Below, piece by piece: positions 1-11,112 of a stretch of 64,000 nt of DNA. The notes under the pieces were generated by a model that was given only the letters and a program-made list of their open reading frames with translations, searched no databases and was not told the origin of the DNA. Made by a program: the position numbers and the translations under genes. Position 1 is the stretch's first letter, and each line of letters starts with the position of its first letter. Origin of the DNA: Garcia nutans (taxonomy: Eukaryota > Streptophyta > Magnoliopsida > Malpighiales > Euphorbiaceae); the NCBI GenBank assembly GCA_947685225.1, contig CANTUV010000009.1, forward strand, positions 9,610,001-9,674,000, in the 5' to 3' direction.

Positions 1-1
1 A

Positions 2-3000
2 GAGGAAGAGGTCAGGGTTAGAAGGCCCCAGTTTGAGGCAGGGTCTTCATCTGTTAAAAGAGGTAAAGGTAGTTTTATTCCTCGGGTTAGTAGGAGTCAG
101 AGGACAGCTGGTAGGTCAGTACAGTTTCAGAGGCAGAGATTTAGACCTACAGTTTCAGTGGCAAGTGCTCCGACCCCAGTGACTCAGAGATCCACTCCAC
201 CTGTATGCATTCATTGTGGCAGGCCCCATGGTGGTACTTGTTGGAGGACTGGTGTGTCAGGGGTATGCTTCAGATGTGGATCACCTGATCACTTTGTGAG
301 AGATTGTCCTGAGAGGCAGGAGCGGATGTCAGTAGATACTGCAGCTTCTCGACCCAGTGTGAGGGGAGGTCGAGGAGGCAGAGATTTTGGCAGAGGAGGC
401 AGATCTGGGTTCAGTGCTAGAGGAGGTTCTATATCCAGGGAGAGTAGACCAGAGGAGGCTGGATCTTCTCAGAGGATTTATGTGATGCAGAGGCAACCAG
501 ATGCTTCAACAGTCATAGCTGGTACTTTTTCTTTATTTGATACTTCAATACTTGCTTTGATTGATCCGGGTTCCACACATTCATATATTAGTGCATCTGT
601 TTTGCCTGTGTCTGATGTACATGCTGAATCCCTAGGATTTGATGTATTGGTGACAAATCCGTTAGGGCATAGTGTGATTGTTAGTAAGGTGCACCGAGAT
701 AGTACAATAGTGGTTCAAGGTGAGGAGTTCCTTGGAGATTTGATTGAGATGCCTTTTAAGGAATATGATGTGATCCTAGGTATGGATTGGCTATCTAAAC
801 ATGGAGCTGTGGTTGACTGTAAAAAGAAAATTGTTTCTTTGAGAACTGGTGATGGTAGAGAGGTGATAGTATCTAATGAGCAAGGACAGCTAGCATCTTT
901 GTTTGTTTCAGCTGTTGCAGCCAGGAGGTTGATTAGAAAGGGGTGTGATGCCTATCTTGCTCATGTAGTAGATACTAGAGTAACAGGTTCTCAAATTGAT
1001 AGCATTGCCACAGTTGCAGAGTTCCCAGATGTGTTTCCAGAGGAGTTGCCAGGGTTGCCTCCTGAGAGAGAGGTGGAGTTTGGTATTGAATTATTGCCTG
1101 GTACTACTCCTATCTCTAGTACTCCTTACAGAATGGCACCTGCTGAACTGAGAGAATTGAAAGTGCAATTATAGGAGTTGTTGGATAAAGGATTTATTCG
1201 CCCCAGTGTTTCTTCGTGGGGAGCTCTTATTTTATTTGTGAAGAAGAAAGATGGTACTATGAGATTGTGTATCGGTTATAGGCAATTGAACAAGGTGACT
1301 ATTAAAAATAAATATCCTTTGCCTAGAATCGATGATCTCTTTGATCAGTTAAAGGGTGCAGCAGTGTTTTCTAAAATTGATTTGAGATTAGGGTACCATC
1401 AGCTGAGAGTTAGAGCTGAAGATGTTCCTAAGACCGCCTTTCGGACCAGGTATGGGCATTATGAGTTTCTAGTTATGCCTTTCGGTTTGACGAATGCACC
1501 TGCCGCTTTTATGGATCTGATGAATAGGGTGTTTAGGCCCTATTTGGATCAGTTTGTGGTAGTGTTTATTGATGATATTTTGGTGTATTCGCGTAATGAG
1601 GAGGAGCATGACAAGCATTTGCGGATTGTGTTGCAAATCTTGAGAGAGAAGCAATTATTTGCTAAACTGTCGAAGTGTGAGTTTTGGCTTGACCAAGTTA
1701 CTTTTCTCGGTCATATAGTTTCAGCAGAAGGTATTAGAGTTGATCCGAGTAAAGTTGAAGCTATTCTGAATTGGAGTCCACCCAAGTCTGTGACTGAAGT
1801 TAGAAGTTTTCTGGGTTTGGCAGGTTATTACCGATGGTTTGTAAACGGATTTTCTTTGATAGCTACTCCACTCACCAGATTGCTTCGAAAGGGAGTTAGA
1901 TTTGTGTGGACAGATCAGTGTCAGGCTAGCTTTGAACAGTTGAGAGAAATGTTGACTCAAGCGCCTGTTCTTACTTTACCTGTGGAAGGCAAACCATATG
2001 TGATCTACAGTGATGCTTCACATAGTGGTTTGGGGTGTGTGCTAATGCAAGAAGGTAAAGTTATAGCTTATGCATCTCGACAGTTGAAACCGCATGAGCT
2101 CAATTATCCGACCCATGATTTAGAGCTAGCAGCCATTGTGTTTGCATTGAAGATTTGGCGACATTATTTGTTTGGGGAGAAGTGTTTCATCTATACTGAC
2201 CATAAAAGTTTGAAATATTTGGGGGTTCAGAAAGAGCTTAATCTTCGACAGAGGAGATGGTCGGAATTGATTAAAGACTACGACTGTTTGATTGATTATC
2301 ATCCAGGTAAAGCAAATGTTGTTGCTGATGCCTTAAGTCGGAAGTCTTTAGCAGGTTTGACTGTTTATTCGCTCTCGTTGCTTGTTGAGTTGAGAGCATT
2401 GCATGCCAGTTTTGTATCTTGTGATGATGGTGCATTATTGGCACAATTGCAGTTGAAACCAGTTTTGTTGGATCAGATTAAAGAGGCTCAGTTGGTTGAT
2501 GAGAAGGTTCAAAAGATTGTTTCGGATTGCCAGAGTGGAAAGAGTCAAGATTTTATTGTGAGAGATGATGGGAGTCTCTGGTTTAAGAACAGATTGTGTG
2601 TACCTGATGATGCTAGATTGAGAAGGATTATTTTAGAAGAAGCACATCAGTCAGTATTTGCTATGCATCCGGGCAATACCAAGATGTATCATGATTTGAA
2701 GCAACATTACTGGTGGTCTGGTATGAAGAGAGATATGGCGGAGTTTGTATCCAGATGTCTCACATGTCAGAAGGTAAAAACAGAGCATCAAGTTCCAACC
2801 GGGTTGCTTCAACCTTTGTCAGTGCCTGAATGGAAATGGGAGAGAGTGACAATGGATTTTGTGTCTGGTCTTCCATTGACGCAAAGGAAACATGATGCTA
2901 TTTGGGTGATTGTGGATAGATTGACTAAGACAGCTCATTTCCTTTCGGTTCGGATGGATTATTCTTTGGAGAAATTAGCTGAGCTGTATATCCATGAAAT

Positions 3001-3895
3001 TGTAAAGTTGCATGGTATTCCAATTTCTATAGTGTCTGATCGAGATCCCCGATTTACTTCAAGATTTTGGAAGAGTTTTCAGGGTGCTTTGGGTTCTCGA
3101 TTGCACTTCAGCACTGCTTTCCATCCGCAGACAGATGGGCAGTCAGAGCGAGTGATACAGATTATTGAGGACATGATGAGAAGCTGTGTCATTGATTTCT
3201 TTGAAAGTTGGGACAGATTTCTACCGCTTGTTGAATTTGCTTACAACAACAGTCACCAATCCAGCATTGGTATGGCACCTTTCGAAGCGTTGTATGGTAG
3301 ACGGTGTCAGACACCTCTTTGTTGGAGTGAACTTGGAGATGGTAAGTTGATTGGGCCTGATTTGATTAAGGATACTGAAGAGAAAGTGAAAATGATTCGA
3401 AATAGATTGAAAGCAGCTTCAGACCGACAGAAGTCTTATGCAGATCTGAAAAGGAGAGACATAGAGTTTGATGTGGGAGATAAAGTATTTTTGAAAGTGT
3501 CTCCTTGGAAGAAGATCTTGAGGTTTGGTCGGAAAAAGAAATTGAGTCCTCGTTTCATTTGACCATATGAAGTTTTAGAAAGAGTTGGGCCAGTTGCTTA
3601 TCGGCTTGCTTTGCCACCTGAGTTGGATCGTATCCATAATGCATTCCATGTTTCTATGTTGAGGAGGTACAGATCGGATCCATCTCATGTTTTGCCAATT
3701 GAATCAATCGAAGTGAGTCAGGATCTGACGTTTGAAGAGGAACCAGTTGCTATCTTGGCACGTGAAGTGAAAGAATTGAGAAATAAGAAAGTGCCACTTG
3801 TGAAGATTTTGTGGAAGAATCATTCAAAAGAAGAAGCAACTTGGGAAAGTGAGCAAACCATGCGAGATCAATCTCCTCAGTTGTTTCAGACTTGA
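2..3895 (+). pseudogene. gag-pol: gag-pol polyprotein of the chromovirus, two in-frame stops
   Basis: One reading frame is open from the window edge to a TGA at 3893-3895, broken only by TAG at 1172-1174 (between protease and RT) and TGA at 3560-3562 (at the GPY region that precedes the chromodomain). I see no frameshift. Domains: a CX2CX3HX3C finger then a CX2CX4HX4C knuckle (about 203-310); aspartic protease with D-P-G-S instead of the usual D-T/S-G (about 560); RT with FIDD at 1565-1576; RNase H starting YSDAS (about 2005); integrase with an HHCC finger (about 2640-2780) and a DDE core; a chromodomain-like tail rich in K/E/W (about 3745-3880). The polyprotein would copy and integrate the element. 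With two stops it is not expected to work. Confidence 0.92.
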
Positions 3896-3928
3896 TATCA
3901 GGTAATTTCGAGGATGAAATTTCTTTTT

Positions 3929-3940
3929 AGAGGGGGAGAA
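3929..3940 (+). other. polypurine tract of the chromovirus
   Basis: AGAGGGGGAGAA lies one base before the TG that opens the 3' LTR. A purine run at this place primes plus-strand DNA synthesis in LTR retrotransposons. Confidence 0.85.
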
Positions 3941-4079
3941 TTGTAATATCCCCATATATGCCCTAGAAGTTTTGAATGTTGTTGTTGTTGTTGTTGTTTT
4001 AAAAATTGGATTTAATGTAGGTGTCAATTTGCAAGAGAAAAGAATTAAAGGAAAGTGTATATGTTGATTATATTGTAAT

Positions 4080-4090
4080 ATATATATAAC
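4080..4090 (+). promoter_or_regulatory. candidate TATA box of LTR copy A
   Basis: An ATATATATAAC run about 140 bp into the LTR, followed by ATATAAGTTGGTCAA, which recurs almost unchanged at 63290-63310 (copy F) and in reverse at about 10940-10975 (copy B). The conserved position supports a core promoter. The start site itself is not visible. Confidence 0.5.
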
Positions 4091-4412
4091 ATATAAGTTG
4101 GTCAAATGAAGAGTCAAGGGGGAAGAGATATTTATCTTGTTGAATATGAAATTACCTAAATGGGCTTATAAGTTAAAAGAGAGTTAGAGCAAATGGTTAA
4201 GGGCATTGAGGTAATTTTCTTTTGGAAATCTCTTGGCGGAGATTTAAAGAAGAAGAGGAAGTTGACTTTATTTATTTTCATTTCTTCTCTTTTCCTTAGT
4301 GGTGGCCGGCTCTCCAAAACCAAAGAACAAGAGTTGATTTTTGTTGTTCCAAAATCAAGATTGAAGAGAGAATCAAGGAATCAAGTTGGAGATTTGTGGA
4401 ATTCAACAACTT

Positions 4413-4420
4413 TGGTAAGT
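4413..4420 (+). other. candidate splice donor inside the LTR
   Basis: TGGTAAGT about 474 bp into LTR copy A. A GTAAG at the equivalent place is present in five other copies: 10629 (-), 16572 (-), 46521 (-), 55553 (+) and 63618 (+). The paired acceptor would be the YAG/GT in the 6087-6110 hairpin. No transcript evidence is available here. Confidence 0.4.
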
Positions 4421-4794
4421 TCTTTTCTTTGATTTCTTTTATTCTTTTGTAGTGGTATTTGAAGTGAATTAGGGTTTGTTGATTTGATGATGAGAGGTGT
4501 TTGTGATGTGTTTTCAAGTGTTAAATTTGGTTTTAAGTTAAGAGGTTAAATAGGTGTTGTTGTTGGAAGTGGTGGATGTTGATTTTGAAAGATTATGAAT
4601 GATGTTGGATTTAGGGTTTTGAAGTAGTTGTGTTTAAATGTAATGTTAATGTGTTGTTAAAGTGATTATTGTGATGATTGTGTAAGATATGTGTTTATGT
4701 TATTGATTGTATCCATTTGAATGAGATTAATGTTGTGCAAAAAGTGTGTGAATGCAATTGAAAGAGTGTTGGCTTTGGTTAGGGTGTTGTTCAT

Positions 4795-4990
4795 GAGTGA
4801 CACGGCCAAAAGCAAGGAGAGACACGGCCAAGTCAAGAGAGACATGGCCAAGTCAAGGAAATTTAGCCCATGTTGGATTGATTTTGGAGAGACACGGCCG
4901 TGTCTTATGCATGTGTTTGCTACTGCCAAAATTGTGTTGAGAGACACGGCCACAAGCTTGGCCGTGTCCCTCAAGTGTGCTGCCCGTGTC
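4795..4990 (+). repeat. GACACGGCC/GGCCGTGTC dyad cluster in LTR A
   Basis: About seven occurrences of GACACGGCC or its complement, some directly paired as inverted arms around short spacers. The same core is found in LTR copy B (about 10025-10245) and, notably, in the unrelated Athila-like LTR (8371-8665 and 11905-11985). Confidence 0.8.
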
Positions 4991-5563
4991 CCTTAAATGT
5001 GTTAGTTAAGGTTTTTATTATTTGTTTTTCTTGCATTGGTTTGATTCTCCAAAGGTATTTTTGTACCTAAACCTAAACATAAACACATTTAAAACAATAA
5101 TGATCCAAACAAATGTATGTGTAACATACATTCATATGATGTTGAGATGTTAGCACACATTTGATGATAATGATGAAGCATATGAACAATGTTAGGCTAC
5201 ATGCATTGTGAATGGTAATATGATATGTACTTTGAAATGTGGTATCAATAATGCATATGATATTACATGATTAAGGTTAGGTATTATGCATTGTAAACTT
5301 GTGAATGGCAATGTGTTATAGGAATAATGTATCTTGAAATGTTATACCAATGATGATGCTATGTGAATAACATGAATTGTGATTTGAGATATAGTGAGAT
5401 GTAAGATCAATGTGTTTGGTGATAATGATGCAAATGTAATTGAAGCCATTGTGATTGGCTATGTTGATGCAATTGAAAGAAATAAGGCATGTTGCCTAAA
5501 TGATTATGAGAATTGAGAATGGAAATGATAATTAAATAATAATTGAATTGTGTGGCTAATGTG

Positions 5564-5836
5564 TTATTCCATTTTCAGAGTATGTTGTTGGTGGCATGCC
5601 TAATAATGGTAACAATCTCTTGAAGTTAGGTTGGATTTGATCCTTGAAGCCTAATTGAGATGTTGCAACCCTTGAAGCTAGGTTGGATTGGTTCTTGAAG
5701 CCAAGTTGGGTTGATGCTTAGCATGCTTTGCTCCCCTTGAAGCTTGGTTGAACCTAAATCCTTGAAGCCTAGTTGGGATTATGATAATGATAAATGTGAT
5801 AACAAAACCAAAGCATTAACTCTGAAAATTGAATAG
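5564..5836 (+). repeat. variable repeat block between conserved inverted arms
   Basis: The arm TTATTCCATTTTCAGAGT (5564-5581) and its complement ACTCTGAAAATTGAATA (from 5819) enclose several imperfect copies of CCTTGAAGCYWRGTTGG. The same arms enclose repeat blocks in LTR copies B (9329-9597), C (14796-15126) and E (56850-57168), where the enclosed repeat differs. Confidence 0.75.
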
Positions 5837-6069
5837 CATATTAGTGTGTTTTGGGCCCATGCTTGTCTTTGTTTAATGTGAGTCATGAATGATAACTTGA
5901 TTGATTAATGAAGGAGATGGAAAGATGTTGAAATGTGGTATGTTTATATGGTTGTGATTTGTGATGTGCAAAGGTGTGATGTTAGCTTTTCACCTATGTT
6001 GTTGCCTTTATTGATAACATGTGTGACATTGCATTTCACTAGAGCATAATATTAGCATGATTTGTCTTA

Positions 6070-6110
6070 CTAAGCTGTTGGCTTAGCGCGATAGTGTTGA
6101 TCGCGCAGGT
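6070..6110 (+). promoter_or_regulatory. conserved double hairpin with YAG/GT end
   Basis: CTAAGC-tgttg-GCTTAG is directly followed by CGCGAT-agtgttg-ATCGCG and then CAGGT. The pair recurs at 9073-9111, 14427-14465, 18693-18699 joined to 44704-44739, and degenerately at 57321-57362 and 63062-63105. It lies about 420 bp before the LTR end here. Function unknown: RNA structure, packaging signal or splice acceptor are possible. Confidence 0.65.
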
Positions 6111-6522
6111 AACAGAGTTGAACCCGAGAGCTCCTCGAGACCGAGTGAGAGTAGAAATTGAAGAGTTTATTTTGGGACTTAAAGATAAGAGAAAGCTGCC
6201 AATCATGTATAACTTCTTTATATTTTGTAAATATTGTTTATAATGTGAATATATATATATTTAAATATGGATTTAAATGCTTTCATATATGTAACTATTT
6301 TATAAATTCCGCTGCGTACTAAATAAACATATTTATATCTACTTTGTTTTATTTTACAAGTTAATTACTTATTATCTATATTGTATACTGAAAAAGATTA
6401 TGATATCATTTAAAAAGGTGTTCTTGAATGTTAAGAAAAATACGTAGCATTCCTATATTCGATACATGTATACTACATTGTGGTGTATGTAGTGTGTATG
6501 TATTGGGTGTGGGGGTGTTACA

Positions 6523-8077
6523 GTATTTTTGTTATTATTTTTCGTTTTTGTTTTTCATATTTACATTTTATATTTGGATATTTTATTTTTATATATTGTA
6601 CTTTTGTTTTTGAACTTTTGTGTTTGTGATGGAAAGTTAGGGTTTTGCCTCACCAGGGTACGATGGAAGACAAGTTGTCCTTTAACTCTTTTTCTTTATT
6701 ATTCTTGTTTTCCATTGAGGACAATGTAAATTCTAAAGTGTGGGGTAATCTTTAAACTTTTCTTTAATGTTTGTCTTGTTTTGTTTATTGTGTTTATTGT
6801 GCATGGCATAATTATTGAAATCTTATTGATCTTTTCTGTGATTTTAGCATTGTAGTTGAGACTTTAGTATCAGCATAGAGATTAGCATTTGAATTCATTC
6901 AGGATCAATTTTCACATTCTGCAATTTATGACATATAAATCTTTGTGAGCCCACCTGTGTGAGTTTTGAGCCTCATAATTTAATATTATTATCAGTTGAT
7001 TTTCTTTTCTTAAGTGTGCACCTTCATGATTTTGCATCTCTAGAGTTTGCTTTTGCATACTAATTGAACTCACATTATGATTTAATCTCAAGTTTTAAAA
7101 TGATGAAGGCAAATTAGGTTAGCCCTTTAGCTTAAAAAGACCTCCCTTAATTATGAATTCCTTAGTGAGCCAAGTTGAGCCTTTGACTTTTTTTTTGTTT
7201 GATCAACACAATTCTCAACTTAGCATTCTCTTATTATCATCATACCTGCATTAAGGAATGGAGTTTTATGATATGACAATAGGGTAGTTTATTTCAAAGT
7301 GTGGGGTAAGCAAGTATTAAAAAAAATGGTATTGCTATTTGGGGTTGAAATGCATACTTTGCACATTATATGGGATTAAGAGTTGATTATTCTTTTCCTC
7401 TACATTTTAAGCTAGATGTTCCATGCAAGTTTATATTTTGTATATATATATATATATTTTAAAAAAATGAATGATAAAAATAAAAAAAAAATAAAAAGAA
7501 GAAGAGAAAATAAAAGAGTATATATATATACAAAAATTCATATATTTTCTAGCATTAGAGGAATGTCGACTCATGTATTTTTCTTTAAGTATGCATGTAT
7601 GTGAAAGTATTAAGGGATTGGTGAGTATGCCATTTGAGGGAGTTATGAATTTCTTAGCAAGAGTATTGTCTAATTTAGATACTCCATTTCTTGATGCTCT
7701 AGCTTAAATGTCTTTTCTCACACCTTTACCTTAGCCCCATTACATCCAAATGAAAGACCTTCGGATTATTTCTTGAGAAAATCAGTGAGAGAGATTGGAT
7801 AATTAAGCAAGTTTATGGTAGTATGCAGTCATGAGTGGTTTGAGTGATTAACCTTTGAAATCGAGTGAAACACTTAGATGAGAGATAAGATTTGTATGTC
7901 TGGATTAATGAATGAGTTAAGAAAATCTTGATTGAAGGAAATTACAATTATTTATGTTTGACTCTTAAAGTATTTCATCTTATATATTGGAATTATAGTT
8001 AAGGTTGTTTGAGTTTTTTTTAATTTATGCCATGTGAATTTGCTTAAGGACAAGCAAAGTTTTAAGTGTGGAGTAGT
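6523..8077 (+). other. 3' untranslated region of the Athila-like element
   Basis: About 1.55 kb of T-rich non-coding sequence with no ORF worth keeping. It holds a (TA)n run near 7437-7458 and the polypurine-like AGTGTGGAGTAG at 8065-8076 immediately before the LTR. Confidence 0.6.
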
Positions 8078-8370
8078 TGTTTTATTAGTTTTTGTTATAG
8101 ATTTGTGTCCTGTTTATTATGATAATTATTGTTTTATTTAGATATTTTGTTAGTTTAAATCGGTTTATTTAGTGTTTTTGTTAATTTTGGTAGTTTTAGT
8201 TTATTTCAGTGTTTATGTCGTTTTTGATCTAGTTTTTAGTATGGTGTTTATGTTTTGTTGGTTATTGTTTATTTACTTTTTGTTTAAAGTTTGTTTGAAG
8301 TTTTGTTTTAGGTTAAAAAGCCAAGGAACCAAGATTGAAGGAAAAATGGACAGTAGCTGACACAGGCAGA

Positions 8371-8665
8371 GGACACGGCCAAGTCACTGGCCGTGTCCCA
8401 TACCAAGTTAAAGAAGAAGAGCAAGTCACAGAGAAGGACACAAGCAAGGGACACGGCCAAGCTTGTGGCCGTGTCCCTCCAAAAAGGCTCCAACACGGCC
8501 AAGTCACTCCAACTTGGCTGTGTCTCACTTAGTTCCAAAGGCAAAGAAGAAGCAACTCACATAGAAGCAAACACAAGCAAGGGACACGTCCAAGTCAGTG
8601 GCCGTGTCCCTCCAAAATGATCCAACACGGCCAAGTCACTTCCAACACGGCCGTGTCACTCAACC
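8371..8665 (+). repeat. GGACACGGCC dyad cluster of the Athila-like LTR (left part)
   Basis: Perfect 10-bp arms GGACACGGCC ... GGCCGTGTCC at 8371-8380/8389-8398 and 8449-8458/8467-8476, plus decayed copies to 8660. The rest of the cluster is at 11905-11985 beyond the inserted solo LTR, just upstream of the TATA box. Confidence 0.85.
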
Positions 8666-11112
8666 AAAGAAGAAAAGAAGAAATGTAACACCCCCATATC
8701 CAATGCACACACACTACAACCACAACAATGTAGCATAAGTGCACCAAACATAGGGATGCTACGGTTTTCTTAACATTTAAAACACTTTAAACTTGATTCA
8801 ATACCCTTATCATTATACATTATAGAAAAGTAGATCATTTACTTATAAAACAAAACATATTAGTTATATATATATATATACATCTAAATATTACACAGCG
8901 GAAGTTATAAAATATGTACATATTTACATATTAAACATTTCTTTACAAAATATAAAGAAGTATACATGATTGGCAAGTCTGCTCTGATCTTTAAGCTCCC
9001 AAAATGGATTCTTCAAGGTCTACTCTCATGGTCTTGATGAACTCTCGGGTTCAACTCTATCAACTCTATTACCTGCGCGATTAAACACTATCGCGCTAAG
9101 CCAACGGCTTAGTAAGATAATCATGCAAATGATATGACTTAGTGCAATGCAATGTCATTTCTCAATCCATATTATACATGTAACATCATATGTGCGAAAC
9201 TAACAACATACTTTCATATTACATATCACATTTCAATATCTTTTCATATCTCTCATTAATATTCATTTAACCATTCATAATCAACACTAAACAAAGACAA
9301 GCATGGGCCCAAGACACACTAATATGCCATTCAATTTTCAGAGTTAATGCTTTGGTTTTGTTATCACATTTATCAATATCATATACCCAACTAGGCTTCA
9401 AGGATTAAGTTCAACCAAGCTTCAAGGGGAGCAAAGCATGCTAAGCTTCTACCCAACTTGGCTTCAAGAACTAACCCAACCTAGCTTCAAGGGTGGTAAC
9501 ATCTCAATTAGGCTTCAAGGATTCAATCCAACCTAACTTCAAGAGATTGTTAAACTTATTAGGCATGCCACCAACAACCAACTCTGAAAATGGAATAACA
9601 CATTAGCCACACAATTCATTTATTATTCAATTATCATTTTCATTCTCAATTCTCAACAACATTTAGGCAAACATGCCTTATTTCTTTCAAATGCATCATC
9701 ATAGCCAAACACAATGGCATTGTCTCATATCATGTCTTATTTGAATTATCATTGCATCTTTGATATACATTTCAATGTATATTACTTATGAAACACATTA
9801 CTATTCACAATGCATAACATAACATTGTTCAATCTCAACAATGTAATTAGGGCAAAGAACAATTGATATGATTCATAGTTTTAGGACCTTACACATGCAT
9901 TTGATTATATCTTTCATTGATTCAAGTGTTTTTAAAGTGTTTAAGGTTAGGTTTAAGGACCAACCTACCCTTGGAAAACCAAAACAATGCAATTAGAACA
10001 AAGAAATAAAACCCTAACCAACACATTGGAGGGACACGGGCAGCACCTTTGAGGGACACGGCCAAGCTTGTGGCCGTGTCTCTCAACCTCACTTGACAGT
10101 AGCAAACACGGGCATAGGACACGGCCAAGCTTGTGGCCGTGTCTCCCAACACCAACATCCAGTAGTGAACACGGCTAATGGACACAGCCGTGTCTCTCAA
10201 AAACCAATCCAACACTCCCAAATTTTCATGACTTGGCCGTGTCACCCAACATCAAAACCCTAAAATGCACAACTCTCCTCTAATTGCACTTCAACTCATC
10301 ATACACAATATAGCATGGTTCAAATGAATGAAATCAATGTTCTAAACACAAATTCAACACAAGAATCACTTCACAAAACATTCATAATACATTTAAACAC
10401 AAACCATTCCAAAACCCTAACTCCAACTTCACTCTTGACTCTCCACTAACATCCTCCACAAATCTTACCATATTCACAACCAAACCAACACCAATTCCAT
10501 CTTTTAACTTAAAATCAATTCTAACACTTGCAAACACATATCAAACACACCAAATCACAAAATCAACCAAACCCTAATTCACATCCAACACCACTTCAAA
10601 ATAACCAAAGAAAACAAGAGATTTCTTACCTTAAATGAAGAAATTCCACAATTCCTCAACTTGATTTCTTGAAATCTCCTTCAACTTTTGAGCTACAAAC
10701 ATCAAAACCTTGCTTGGTTCTCTTGTCTTCCTTTGTCTATGGTGAGCCGGCCAACACAAGAAGAAGAAGAAGAAATGATGATGAAGAAAACACAAAGTCA
10801 ACCTTCATTAAATACCCATCCAAAAGAAAATTACTATAACACCCTCATACACATTTTAATTCCCTTAATTATCTCTTGCCCACTTTGGTAATTTCACACT
10901 TAACAATATAAATATCTTCTTCCCTTGACCAAGCCCTTTGACCAACTTATATGTTATATATATCACCATATACACAACATATAAACTTGTCTCTAAACCC
11001 TAAATTTCTCCCAAAACACATATACATATACTTTTCTTTTCTCAATTTAAACCAACAACAACAACAACAACAACAACAACAACCACATACAAAACTTCTA
11101 GGGCAAGCATAC

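Larger units (their letters stand above)
1..6522 (+). mobile_element. Ty3/gypsy chromovirus (Tekay/Del-like), 3' part
   Basis: The 3' two thirds of a plus-strand LTR retrotransposon whose 5' LTR and N-terminal gag lie left of the window. Order seen: gag zinc knuckles, protease, reverse transcriptase, RNase H, integrase, chromodomain-like tail, polypurine tract, 3' LTR. The order PR-RT-RH-IN and the chromodomain-like end place it among chromoviruses; Tekay/Del is inferred from the zinc knuckles and the long LTR. The left target-site duplication is outside the window, so the right one cannot be checked. Confidence 0.9.
3942..6522 (+). repeat. 3' LTR of the chromovirus (LTR copy A, 2.58 kb)
   Basis: Starts TGTAATATCCCC right after the polypurine tract and ends GGGGTGTTACA, giving TG...CA ends. 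Inside: TATA-like run at about 4080-4090, GTAAGT at 4415-4420, GACACGGCC dyad cluster 4795-4990, a CTTGAAGC-type repeat block 5610-5780 inside an inverted repeat, and a double hairpin 6070-6105. It matches, in reverse orientation, the solo LTR at 8684-11876 and, more distantly, those at 14065, 18198/44704, 55015, 62443 and 63148. Small ORFs in it are not conserved among copies and are not counted as genes. Confidence 0.88.

Noticed and set aside
4193..4432. 79-codon ORF near the LTR start with a hydrophobic stretch
   Set aside because: Lies in LTR copy A; the equivalent regions of the other LTR copies do not keep the frame.
8308..8620. Four overlapping ORFs on both strands rich in RDTA/GHGQ words
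   Set aside because: They are translations of the GGACACGGCC dyad cluster in the LTR; similar words appear wherever the dyad occurs (4666-4996, 9922-10245, 11727-12002).
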